Assembly: GCA_022750195.1 (NCBI GenBank)
Contig: JAKIWE010000001.1
Span: 494,672-558,671 of the forward strand
From: Thermoplasmata archaeon
GTDB taxonomy: Archaea > Thermoplasmatota > Thermoplasmata > Lutacidiplasmatales > UBA184
Reading direction: 5' to 3'
Length of the DNA stretch: 64,000 bases
The notes under the pieces: model-generated
The model's database searches: none
Told to the model about the DNA's origin: nothing
What the model saw: only the letters and a program-made list of their open reading frames with translations
Program-made: the position numbers and the translations under genes
Shown: piece by piece, positions 40,892 to 48,820 of the stretch
How positions within the stretch are numbered: the stretch's first letter is position 1
Layout: every line of letters begins with the position of its first letter

Positions 40892-41555
40892 CGTTCTCGA
40901 CTGGGGCACGCGGGAGTACACGAGCTCCCTCGCCGAGATGCGACGGCTGCGCGCGGCGCGCCGGCGCGGCGAGATCGCGGACACCTTGATCCTCGTCGAG
41001 CATCCCCCGGTGGTCACGGTCGGCGTGCAGGGCGACGACGGGGAGACCCTGCCGCCGGGTCTTCCCGTCGTCCACGTCGAACGCGGCGGCAAAGGGACCT
41101 ACCACGGGCCCGGGCAGCTCGTCGGCTACCCGATCGTCGACCTAGATCCCCGCGGGCACGACGTACGGCGCTTCGTCCATGACGTCGAGGAGCTCGTCGG
41201 CCAGGCGCTCCGGACGTGGGGGATCGTCGCCGGTCGCGTCGCGGGCCGTAGGGGGGTCTGGGTGGAGGGCGAGCGGAAGATCGCCTCCGTTGGCGTAGCG
41301 GTCGAGCAGTGGGTCACGTTCCACGGTTTCGCGCTGAACGTCGCCACCGACCTCAGGCCGTTCCGGTCGTTCCGGCCGTGCGGGTTCGACGGCTCGGTGA
41401 TGACGTCCGTAGCGGCGGAGGTCGGGGAAGAGGTCACGCTGGGCGACGCCAAACCGCCGGTCGTGGCCGCCTGGAACCTCATCTTCGGTGAAGCGGACAA
41501 CCCCTCGATGCCGCCGAGGGTCGCGGGCTCGAGCGATCCGGCCGTCGTATCGTGA
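40884..41555 (+). CDS. lipB: Octanoyl-[carrier]-protein transferase LipB
   Basis: 223 residues from GTG 40884. Transfers octanoyl groups to lipoyl-domain lysines, the first step of de novo lipoylation. Family motifs: LVEHPPVVTVGV, RGGKGTYHGPGQLVGYP, the catalytic lysine in ERKIASVGVAVEQWVTFHG and the catalytic cysteine in RPCGFDGSVMTS. Eight-base overlap with the E3 gene shows it belongs to the dehydrogenase operon and probably lipoylates the E2 encoded here. No lipoyl synthase gene is within the window. Confidence 0.93.
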   Translation: MPDVLDWGTREYTSSLAEMRRLRAARRRGEIADTLILVEHPPVVTVGVQGDDGETLPPGLPVVHVERGGKGTYHGPGQLVGYPIVDLDPRGHDVRRFVHDVEELVGQALRTWGIVAGRVAGRRGVWVEGERKIASVGVAVEQWVTFHGFALNVATDLRPFRSFRPCGFDGSVMTSVAAEVGEEVTLGDAKPPVVAAWNLIFGEADNPSMPPRVAGSSDPAVVS

Positions 41556-42445
41556 GCGCCGGCGGCCGGCCTAGAGTTCTGCTCGTCGGCGGAGGGGGCG
41601 GCTTCGTCGGTCGCCAATTGCTGCCGCTCCTTCTTCGCGAGTTCGACGTTCGTTCGATCCATCGGCATCCCGTCGCCTCCGAGGCGGTCCCCGGCGTCGA
41701 GTGGGTCGAGGGCGACGTGGCCCGCCTTCGGGATTGGACGCCGGTCCTCCGCGATGTCCAGGTCGTCGTCAATCTCGCCTGGTATCGGTGGGCAAGACCG
41801 CGGAGGTTTGAGGAACTCTACGGTGGGTTGAGAGGGCTCCTCACCGCAGCCATCGACGCGAAGGTGCACCGGTTCTTGCAGCTGAGCGTCCCCGCCGCCC
41901 CACTTCGGATGGAGCGAGAGCTACCCTACCTCCGATGGAAACGGCGGTTCGACCAGGAGCTGACGGATTCCGGTCTCTCCTACGCCATCGTTCGCCCGAC
42001 CCTGCTGTTCGGTCCGGGGGACGTGCTCCTCTCCGTCATGCTCCGTATGGTCCGACGGTACCCGTTCTTCCCCATGTTCGGCGACGGGTCGTTCCGAGTC
42101 AACCCCCTCGCCGTGGCGGACCTCGCCCGGCAGATCCGAAAGCTGGCGGGGAGTAGCACCGTCGGGCAGTTCGACCTCGGGGGCCCGGAGACGTTCCGCT
42201 ACCGACAGTTGACGGACCTCCTCTTTCGCGTCGCGGGCAGACGGCCACGGTACTGGACGATGAACGCTCGCAACGGAATTCGACTCGCGGGGCTCCTCCA
42301 GAGTTTCGGGTCGAACCTTCTGTATGCCTACGAGGTCGAGTGGTTGATGAGCGACCTGCTCGTCCAACCCGTCGCCGAGGGGATCGGGGGGCCCTTGGAA
42401 CGGGTAGAACCGTACCTTCGCAGTCTGCTGCCGCCTCCGGGGTAG
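41552..42445 (+). CDS. NAD(P)-dependent epimerase/NmrA-like atypical SDR protein
   Basis: 297 residues from GTG 41552 (GTGA overlap with lipB). A Rossmann N terminus (VLLVGGGGGFVGRQLLP) binds NAD(P); IVRPTLLFGPGD is the typical extended-SDR mid motif, and the C-terminal part resembles the NDUFA9/complex I-associated or YwnB-like group. The Tyr-x-x-x-Lys catalytic motif appears as YLRWK, so it may be active. It is the last gene of the dehydrogenase operon; its link to lipoate metabolism is not evident. Confidence 0.8.
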   Translation: MSAGGRPRVLLVGGGGGFVGRQLLPLLLREFDVRSIHRHPVASEAVPGVEWVEGDVARLRDWTPVLRDVQVVVNLAWYRWARPRRFEELYGGLRGLLTAAIDAKVHRFLQLSVPAAPLRMERELPYLRWKRRFDQELTDSGLSYAIVRPTLLFGPGDVLLSVMLRMVRRYPFFPMFGDGSFRVNPLAVADLARQIRKLAGSSTVGQFDLGGPETFRYRQLTDLLFRVAGRRPRYWTMNARNGIRLAGLLQSFGSNLLYAYEVEWLMSDLLVQPVAEGIGGPLERVEPYLRSLLPPPG

Positions 42446-42544
42446 CCTTCGAGCTTCGTCCTAGGCCCACGCGTCGCCGGTGCGCCGACAATGCTCCACC
42501 GGACTCGAACGGTCTCGGAGCGATCCCCGCCTCGGAGGACCCGG

Positions 42545-44104
42545 TTAGGGGCGTTCACTTCGGGGGCGGAGCAGCGGCGACACAGCCACCCTGACCGGCG
42601 AGGCAGGAGCTCGGGCAGAAGGTGGGTGATGGCCCGGGAGCCCGTGGAGGGGGGGGAAGCAGATCCCGCCGGAAACCCCCCAAGCGTAGAGCGACCCATC
42701 GGAGGACCCCTCATAGATGCAACCGTTCGAGACCGAGGGGGCGCCGAAGAACCCCGCGAGCTGCGATGGGGTGGCGTTCCACAGGAGCGTGCCGTTCGAG
42801 GAGTCCAGCACCTCCAACATCGCGCCCGCTCCGGCGAGCACGAGCCCGTCCGCGTAGGTAAGGGCCCCCAGCACGTGGCCCGCCACGTTCTCTCTCCACA
42901 GGATCGACCCGTTCGTCGGGTTCAGCGCCGACACCGTCCCGGGTACGAGTTTTCCGTTCACGGTGAGGTCCTCGCCTCCCTCGAAGAGGGTGGAGCCATT
43001 GAAGGCCGCCGGCGCGATGTCCCCGCGTCCGTCTTCCGGGCTAGGCCCCCCGTTCGAGATGCGCTGCTCCCAAGCCGGGCCGCGGCTCACGTTCGACGCG
43101 TTCCAAGCATAGGCGATCCCGTTCTTGTTCGTCGCGACGACGAGCGCGGGTCCGCTGGCTGGGGTGATCAGCGTAGGGGTCGTTCCGAAGTCACTGTCGT
43201 TGACCTGCTGGCTCGTCGGGATCGACCATTTGCCGACCAGCGAGAGGCGGTTGTCGTTGAATTGGACGACCGATTCGTTGAAGGGGACGGGCTTGACCGC
43301 GCTCCCGGTCACGACGTAGACGTCCTTGGTCGCCGCATCGAACGTCGGCGAACCCCAGACCCCGGCGCCGGGGGCGGAAGGCTTCGCGAGGGAGAAACGG
43401 TGCAGGATCGTATGCGTCTTGAGATTGATCTCCACCACAGCCCCGCGAACGAAAGGATGGGTGCAGCTGCTGGCGATCCCGATGTAGAGGACCGTTCCCA
43501 CCACGAGCGGACTCGACCAGAGGTAGTAGCCGGCCGACGTGTTCCCGAGCGGGACCCGCCAGAGCAGGTTGCCTGTGCTGGCGTTGAGAGCGTACAGCGC
43601 CCCATCGCCTCCGCCGACGTAGACGGTACCTCCGACGACCGTGGCCGTGTCGGAAGGCCCCCTGGGAGCCGGCGGGGCCGGAGGCTTGGAGCAGAGCTTG
43701 TTCGCATCGATCCCGAGAAAGCTCTTCCAGAGGAGGCCCCCCGTGGCGTTCAGATCGTAGAAGTAGCCGTCCCACGACGAGACGAACACGTGGCCACCGA
43801 CGATGACCGGCTGGGCACCGATCACGCCGCCGGTGGCGTACGACCACGCGGGAGCCAGGGTGGGCGCCGAGGCGGCCGAGAGCAGCTGTTCGGCGACGGC
43901 ATTGCCGGAGCGACCCAGGTCGTGAAGGAACATCGTCCAATCGCCGGCGGCCGTGAACGAGCCCGCGATCCGGGGCGAGGCCGCGTGCAGCGAGCCGGGC
44001 GCGGGGACGAGCGTCGAGCCCACCCCGGCCGTGAGGGCCAGCGTGGCCGCGACAAGGAGAGAAACACAGCCCCGTGAGATCGGAGACACCCGGCGTCGAT
44101 CCAC
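42545..44104 (-). CDS. Exported PQQ-like (BamB-type) beta-propeller protein
   Basis: About 519 residues from GTG 44104. A signal peptide (CVSLLVAATLALTAGVGSTL) is followed by eight-bladed-propeller-like repeats of the PQQ/BamB type (GHVFVSSWDGYFYDLNATGG, GGTVYVGGGDGALYALNASTG, DGSLYAWGV), each with Trp-docking-like GxLLW motifs. The PQQ-binding cysteine pair of true quinoprotein dehydrogenases is not obvious, so a binding or scaffold role is more likely. Start choice is uncertain: GTG 44122 and 44089 are in frame. 44104 fits best with a TATA element at 44133-44141. The C-terminal 35 residues are Pro/Arg-rich with no membrane anchor. Confidence 0.75.
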   Translation of the reverse strand: MDRRRVSPISRGCVSLLVAATLALTAGVGSTLVPAPGSLHAASPRIAGSFTAAGDWTMFLHDLGRSGNAVAEQLLSAASAPTLAPAWSYATGGVIGAQPVIVGGHVFVSSWDGYFYDLNATGGLLWKSFLGIDANKLCSKPPAPPAPRGPSDTATVVGGTVYVGGGDGALYALNASTGNLLWRVPLGNTSAGYYLWSSPLVVGTVLYIGIASSCTHPFVRGAVVEINLKTHTILHRFSLAKPSAPGAGVWGSPTFDAATKDVYVVTGSAVKPVPFNESVVQFNDNRLSLVGKWSIPTSQQVNDSDFGTTPTLITPASGPALVVATNKNGIAYAWNASNVSRGPAWEQRISNGGPSPEDGRGDIAPAAFNGSTLFEGGEDLTVNGKLVPGTVSALNPTNGSILWRENVAGHVLGALTYADGLVLAGAGAMLEVLDSSNGTLLWNATPSQLAGFFGAPSVSNGCIYEGSSDGSLYAWGVSGGICFPPLHGLPGHHPPSARAPASPVRVAVSPLLRPRSERP

Positions 44105-44132
44105 AGGTCCTGTTCGGCCCACAGAGACCCTG

Positions 44133-44141
44133 TAGATATAC
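44133..44141 (-). promoter_or_regulatory. TATA-like element for the PQQ-like propeller gene
   Basis: Minus strand GTATATCTA is centred about 33 bases before GTG 44104, the spacing used to choose that start among several in-frame GTG codons. Confidence 0.4.
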
Positions 44142-44237
44142 GTAGTCCCGACGGGCGCGTTCGGAACGGGTCGCCCGCTCGGGGTTCCTCGGAACGACGA
44201 GCCGCGAGCGGGGGCGACCCGCCCTGGGCTACAGCAC

Positions 44238-44245
44238 ATTTATCC
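44238..44245 (+). promoter_or_regulatory. TATA box of the HsdR-N-like gene
   Basis: ATTTATCC is centred about 31 bases before ATG 44272, in a pyrimidine-rich setting typical of leaderless archaeal genes. Confidence 0.45.
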
Positions 44246-44271
44246 CTCCCCCCCGCCCTTGCAAGTTCCTG

Positions 44272-45210
44272 ATGGAAGCCAGCGATCTCACGCGTCGAAT
44301 GGGCGATTTCTACCTCGTAGCGAGCGAGGTGCTTCGCGACGTGCCGGAGATCACCGACCAACAGGTCAAGCACTGGATCCTCAACCCGTTCCTGGTCTCG
44401 CTCGGCTGGGACCCGCACGACAAGAAGCAGGTCTATCTGGATTTCCCGCTGAAAGCTGAGGGGATCAAGGCCGACTACGCCCTGCTCGACTCCGGCGGCC
44501 AAGCGAGGCTGCTCATCGATGTCCGCAAGCCGAAGAGCCCCGACGCGGACGGGGAGAGCGTCGGAAAGCTTGCCAAAGGGGCCAACGCACCCCTAGTGCT
44601 CGTCACCAACGGCCAGGAGTTCGCGCTCTGGTTCGTGAACGGGACCGAGCCTTCGACGCCCCTGTTCATCCTCGGTTTGAAGGAGCTCGCGGAGAACGCC
44701 GAGGCCCTGCTCGGATTGACGGTCGAGTACCGACTCTCCGACACCGGGGTCAGCCAGCTGCGTCGATCGGCGATCCGCCAAGCGGTGCTGCAGATCCTCG
44801 AAGAGAACTCGGAGAAGACGTTCGACGCGATGGTCGGCTGGGTCCAATCGCAGGTCTCCCCCGGGTCGCTCGACGAGACGACGGACCACGCGATCCGTGA
44901 GGCGACGATGATGTGGCTGAACGAGGAGCATCACACGCTCCCCGCCTTCGCGCCCGTCGGCGACGCGAAGAAGCATCACGAACTGCGGGCGACCACGGCC
45001 AAGGACTGGGAGGCGTTCCCGCGCGGACCTCCTGGCACGTTCCAGTACCGGTTCGACACGACCAAGACCCTCGACATCCGCCAAGGGCCGAAGGAAGTCA
45101 AGGAGTCGCTTCGATTGCAGGGACTCCGGACTCCGACCTCGACCTCCTTCGGGGGCTTCTACTACGCCCTTCGCCAACGGGCGGGCCTCCCCGCCGGCTC
45201 CAAGAGCTAG
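44272..45210 (+). CDS. Stand-alone protein with type I restriction HsdR N-terminal-like nuclease fold
   Basis: 312 residues. Residues about 20-150 resemble the HSDR_N domain: KHWILNPFLVSLGWDP, then KADYALLD and LLIDVRKPKSP, then VLVTNGQEFALWFVNG. In active PD-(D/E)xK members the middle motif is E-x-K. Here it reads D-V-R-K, so the catalytic lysine position holds arginine or is shifted by one. The C-terminal half (about 165-312) is mostly helical followed by a basic region. No methylase, specificity or helicase gene is next to it. It may act in DNA binding, repair or defence. Divergent from the PQQ-like gene, leaderless start. Confidence 0.65.
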   Translation: MEASDLTRRMGDFYLVASEVLRDVPEITDQQVKHWILNPFLVSLGWDPHDKKQVYLDFPLKAEGIKADYALLDSGGQARLLIDVRKPKSPDADGESVGKLAKGANAPLVLVTNGQEFALWFVNGTEPSTPLFILGLKELAENAEALLGLTVEYRLSDTGVSQLRRSAIRQAVLQILEENSEKTFDAMVGWVQSQVSPGSLDETTDHAIREATMMWLNEEHHTLPAFAPVGDAKKHHELRATTAKDWEAFPRGPPGTFQYRFDTTKTLDIRQGPKEVKESLRLQGLRTPTSTSFGGFYYALRQRAGLPAGSKS

Positions 45211-45342
45211 ACTCCGTTCTTCGACGGAACCGTTCGCCCCACGGCCGACCCGGGTGCCGTTGAGGCAGGTCGTGAGTCACCGACGACTGGACGTTTTGTC
45301 GATCGTCGTGGCCTTGCTGGGAGAAGACGGTCCTCCGGTGCC

Positions 45343-46392
45343 TTACCCCGCCGCGGGCGACATCGCCTCCGTGGGCCTAAACATGAGATGGGCGTCTCCA
45401 AACTCGTGCCATCGATACCGCTCCTGGATCGCTGCGTCGTAGGCCCGCTCGAGCTCAGCCCGACCTAGCACTGCCTCCAACATCGCAAGGTGGGAGGTCC
45501 CGGAGTTGTGGAACCCAGAAAGCAGGGCGTCGACGGAGCGGACCGGACGATTCGGGTCCACCCGGACCGAGGTGAATCCCGCGGCGGAACGAACGGCTCC
45601 GTCGCGGTAGGCCGACTCCAAGGCCCGGAGAACCGTCGTGCCGATGGCAACCACGCGGCCTCCGTTCCGGCGCGTCCTCTCGATCGCCCGGGCGGTACGC
45701 TCGGGGACCTCGAACGGCTCGGGGTACACCACGGGAAGCGTGCCAGGCGTTTCGGCATCGAAGCTCGAGACGCCCGCATGGAGGACCACCGGGGTAAACC
45801 GGACTCCGGCCCGCAGAAGCTCCCGCACGATTCCCCGACTGAATGGTCGCGACGCCGAAGGCATTTCGGCGCTCCAGGGACGCCGAGAGAACACCGTCTG
45901 GTACGCCGAGAGCGGGAATGGTCCGGCCGAGTAACCGTAGCGTATCGGTTCACCGAACTGCCAGATCGCAGGGTGGGCATCTTGTCCGAATCGAACGAAC
46001 CGTAGCCGCGGAACCCCGGGAAACTCTTCAAGGACTTCGACCGGTAACCCCCCAACTCGAATCTCCTCCCCTGCTCGGAGTGGGAGAGGGCCGGGCGTAG
46101 CCGAATCGACCCGCGGCTCGACGAGCCAGATGCCGTCGCCGTATTCGGTACTCAGGTTGACCCGGAATCGACCGTGTTCCGCGTCGGCAGGCAGGCTCGC
46201 TGGCCACGCGGAACTCTCGTTGACGACCAGCAGATCGCCCGGCCGAAACGACTGGCCGAGCTCCCGAAACCGACGGTGCTCGATCGTCCCCGATCGGCTC
46301 ACGAGCAACCGCACGTCGCTGCGCTCTCGCCCCTCCCATTCGGGCGGAGAGGTGGCGGAGATGATCCGCGAGGCGTCGAACGGGGCGATCAT
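45343..46392 (-). CDS. QueA-like S-adenosylmethionine:tRNA ribosyltransferase-isomerase family protein
   Basis: 349 residues. Typical QueA landmarks are present: FRPGDLLVVNESSAWPASLPA, AYQTVFSRRPWSAEMPSAS, VVLHAGVSSF and VVAIGTTVLRALES, plus the C-terminal SGFHNSGTSHLAMLEA. QueA makes epoxyqueuosine from preQ1-modified bacterial tRNA. Archaea generally use archaeosine instead, so this gene was probably acquired from bacteria or has been repurposed. The usual PTAGLHF motif reads PSASRPF, which sets it apart from classical QueA. ATGA overlap with the upstream SDR gene; last gene of a three-gene operon. No other queuosine genes nearby. Confidence 0.8.
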   Translation of the reverse strand: MIAPFDASRIISATSPPEWEGRERSDVRLLVSRSGTIEHRRFRELGQSFRPGDLLVVNESSAWPASLPADAEHGRFRVNLSTEYGDGIWLVEPRVDSATPGPLPLRAGEEIRVGGLPVEVLEEFPGVPRLRFVRFGQDAHPAIWQFGEPIRYGYSAGPFPLSAYQTVFSRRPWSAEMPSASRPFSRGIVRELLRAGVRFTPVVLHAGVSSFDAETPGTLPVVYPEPFEVPERTARAIERTRRNGGRVVAIGTTVLRALESAYRDGAVRSAAGFTSVRVDPNRPVRSVDALLSGFHNSGTSHLAMLEAVLGRAELERAYDAAIQERYRWHEFGDAHLMFRPTEAMSPAAG

Positions 46393-47132
46393 GCAAGCAG
46401 GGGCGGCAGCTCCCACGTCTCGGCCTGAGCCCGGAACCGCCCCCCGTTGATCCGCTCGAACCTCTGGCCGAGGAGCCACACCCAGAACGGGCGCGTCGAC
46501 TCCGGGAGGGGTCTGTCCGAGATGTCCTCGCCGGGGAAGGCGGCCTGGTGCATCGCCGTGCGCATGTCTCCAGGGTCTACGCTCACGAAGGTCACGCCCT
46601 CGGCGCCGGACTCCGCCGCGAGGGTTCGTGTCGCCAGGTCGAGGGCGGCCTTCGACGCCCCGTACCCACCCCATCGCGGATACCCCGCGACCGCTGCATC
46701 GCTCGAGATGTTCACGACCAGACCGCGGGCAGTTCTGAGGAACGGGTAGAGCTCGCGAGCAAGCTCCAACGGCGCGAGCAGGTTCACTTCGAGGATGCGC
46801 CGCAGCGTGGCCGTGGACAGCTGGTTCAGTTCGACGAGGGGGGAGGGGCCCAGGTCCGAGGCGTTGTTGACGAGGAGGTCGAGTCGTCCGAACGATCGTA
46901 CGCGTTCAACGACTTGGCCCACGCTCGCAGCGTCGGCTACGTCGCCCGTGATCCAGACGATGTTGGATCCGTCGCCGGAGCGGGGTATGGCTTCGGAAGT
47001 TGAGGGCGCCGATCGGGCGACGCCCACCACCCGGTACCCGGAGGTCTGGAGATGTTCGGCGAGCATGCGCCCCAGTCCTCGACTCGCCCCGGTGACGACA
47101 GCCGTCCTTGCCCCGACCGGTTCACGCTGCAC
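46389..47132 (-). CDS. Short-chain dehydrogenase/reductase (SDR)
   Basis: 247 residues from GTG 47132. Classical SDR: cofactor motif TGASRGLG, NNAS, catalytic serine in VVNISSDAAVAG and Tyr-x-x-x-Lys in YGASKAAL. The later PGDMRTAMHQ motif is also typical. It overlaps the regulator gene by 11 bases upstream and the QueA-like gene by 4 bases downstream. The substrate is unknown; the pairing with a QueA-like enzyme may point to a nucleoside or small-molecule pathway, but this is inference. Confidence 0.9.
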   Translation of the reverse strand: MQREPVGARTAVVTGASRGLGRMLAEHLQTSGYRVVGVARSAPSTSEAIPRSGDGSNIVWITGDVADAASVGQVVERVRSFGRLDLLVNNASDLGPSPLVELNQLSTATLRRILEVNLLAPLELARELYPFLRTARGLVVNISSDAAVAGYPRWGGYGASKAALDLATRTLAAESGAEGVTFVSVDPGDMRTAMHQAAFPGEDISDRPLPESTRPFWVWLLGQRFERINGGRFRAQAETWELPPLLA

Positions 47133-47793
47133 GTTCCCCCTCTCCTTTCGCGGGCCTCACGAGGAACCGGCAGACCGGATGACCCGCCGCCATCCGGTGC
47201 TCAGAGCTTACGTCCGCTCGAAGCAGTCGCTGGAACAGCTGGCGCTCGACCTCGCACGCTTCCGGGAATCCCGAGGCGATCGCGAGGATGGGGCAGTTGT
47301 GCTCGAGGAGCTCGGTCGTGGCTCGCCGTCGGGCCCCGACCTCGGCCATGTACCCGCCCTCCTCCCGAATCAGGGCCAGTTCGTCAATCCGCTGGGGGAG
47401 CGGCTTTCCGCGCAGACGGGGAACGGCTCCTTCGGCGACCTCCGCCGAGCGTTCCTGGAGGAGCTGGACAACGGCCGGCCGACCCAAGTTTCGCTCGATG
47501 AAGGCGAGAGCAGAGGTCGACATCTGGGTGTACGCCTGGGGGAAGAGGCGGGCGGACGACTCCGTCAACCGGAAATGGGCCGGAGGTCGGCCGACCCCGG
47601 CGTTCGGAGTGGAGCGGGAGACCAGGCCCGCCGCCTCGAGACGTGCAAGATGGCGGAGGGCTGCGACCTTCGTCACCCCCAGGTCGCGCGCGACCGTTTC
47701 GAGGGTCGCGTCGGGCCGTCGCTTGAGGACCTCAAGAACCCTCCGGCGCGGCGAGGTCGAAGCTAGCTCCACTGTTCTCTCCTCCGGGTCCAC
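47122..47793 (-). CDS. COG2345/SufR-like winged-helix regulator with candidate Fe-S cysteines
   Basis: 223 residues from GTG 47793. Winged helix at about 10-80: RRRVLEVLKRRPDATLE, VTKVAALRHLARLEAAG, and wing GVGRPPAHFRLTES. The C-terminal domain has the spaced cysteines of the COG2345/SufR group: HNCPILAIA, EACEVERQLF, and HPVCRF, which in SufR-type proteins bind an iron-sulfur cluster. It probably controls its own operon in response to redox or iron state. TATA-like sequence about 25-30 bases upstream (minus CAAAATACC) and an A/T-rich dyad further upstream. Confidence 0.85.
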   Translation of the reverse strand: MDPEERTVELASTSPRRRVLEVLKRRPDATLETVARDLGVTKVAALRHLARLEAAGLVSRSTPNAGVGRPPAHFRLTESSARLFPQAYTQMSTSALAFIERNLGRPAVVQLLQERSAEVAEGAVPRLRGKPLPQRIDELALIREEGGYMAEVGARRRATTELLEHNCPILAIASGFPEACEVERQLFQRLLRADVSSEHRMAAGHPVCRFLVRPAKGEGERAA

Positions 47794-47829
47794 GGCGGGA
47801 CCAGGCCCGGGGGTATTTTGATGATTATG

Positions 47830-47848
47830 GTTTACAAATTACACAAAC
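47830..47848. promoter_or_regulatory. Imperfect dyad, candidate operator of the COG2345-type regulator
   Basis: An A/T-rich 19-base element with GTTT and AAAC arms (GTTTACAAATTACACAAAC) lies 37 bases before the regulator start, within the 154-base gap to the divergent glycan cluster. The arms are short, so operator function is only a suggestion. Confidence 0.25.
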
Positions 47849-47901
47849 AGTGTCGTATAATCGGGGAATCCGGCGGGTGAGCGCGAGTTCGCACGAGGGT
47901 C

Positions 47902-47909
47902 TTATTAAC
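47902..47909 (+). promoter_or_regulatory. TATA-like element of the glycan cluster
   Basis: TTATTAAC lies about 42 bases before the TTG start at 47948. The predicted leader of about 15 bases contains AAGGG near the start codon. Confidence 0.4.
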
Positions 47910-47947
47910 CGGATTCCGCGTCGTAACATGGGGGACCAAGGGCTCCG

Positions 47948-48709
47948 TTGTCCGGCGCGAGCATTGTCATCCCCGCCTGGAACGAGGCCTCCCGCCTCGG
48001 CCGCACTCTGGACCGTTACCTCGTGGCCATGCAGGCCCGCGGCGAGCCGTTCGAGATCATCGTCGTCGCGGACGGGCGCGAGGACGACACTCCCGGCCTG
48101 GCTCGGCGGTACGCCGAGAAAGGGGTCCGAGTCTTGGAGTTCCCCCTCAAGCTCGGGAAAGGCGGCGCGGTGCTGGCCGGTTTCGCGGCCGCGAAATACG
48201 ACCGCGTGGGATTCGTGGACGCCGACGGCCCGGTTCCCGAGGTCGAACTCGTCGAGATCATCGATCTGCTCGATCGGTACGACTGCGTCGTCGGTTCGCG
48301 CTGGCTGCCCGAGAGCCACATCCTCCGGCAAGAGCGTTGGCCGAACGTGGTTGCGGGGCGACTTTGGAACATTCTCACCCGGACGGTCCTTCTCGTCCCC
48401 GTGCGCGATACTCAGTGCGGCGTGAAGTTCCTCCGGCGTTCCACGATGGACTCGGCGCTGCGCGCAGTCTCGCTCACCAATCGTGCCTTCGACGTTGACC
48501 TTCTGTACCACGTGCGGAAAGCGGGGGGGAGGATTCTGGAGTACCCAGTGACCTGGCGGCACGACCCCGAATCGAGGATGCCGATCGCCCGGGCGGTACC
48601 TTTGATGCTCCTCTCGCTCCTCGCCGTTCGACTGATGAACTTGCCCGGCGGTCGCCGAGTCCCTACGGGACTGGTTCGTTGGTTCCACGGTCAGTGGGGC
48701 ACCGTCTGA
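47948..48709 (+). CDS. GT2 glycosyltransferase, dolichyl-phosphate glucosyltransferase-like
   Basis: 253 residues from TTG 47948. GT-A fold of the polyprenyl-phosphate sugar transferase group: IVIPAWNEASRL, VVADGREDDT, metal motif FVDADGPVP, VVGSRW, and RDTQCGVKFLRR, typical of dolichyl-phosphate beta-glucosyltransferases. Makes a lipid-linked sugar donor on the cytoplasmic face. A C-terminal amphipathic or re-entrant helix (PLMLLSLLAVRLMNL) may bind the membrane. First gene of the cluster; the ATG at 47929 is out of frame, so the TTG start is preferred. Confidence 0.88.
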   Translation: MSGASIVIPAWNEASRLGRTLDRYLVAMQARGEPFEIIVVADGREDDTPGLARRYAEKGVRVLEFPLKLGKGGAVLAGFAAAKYDRVGFVDADGPVPEVELVEIIDLLDRYDCVVGSRWLPESHILRQERWPNVVAGRLWNILTRTVLLVPVRDTQCGVKFLRRSTMDSALRAVSLTNRAFDVDLLYHVRKAGGRILEYPVTWRHDPESRMPIARAVPLMLLSLLAVRLMNLPGGRRVPTGLVRWFHGQWGTV

Positions 48710-48820
48710 ACGGGGTCGCAGGCTTCCCTGTCGTTTCGAGCGAACCGTTATTCCTGACGGCGGTCCGTCCAGAAGCGGCCCCATGCCGGAGAGTTCAGCG
48801 CGTCGACCGGAGGGACGGAG

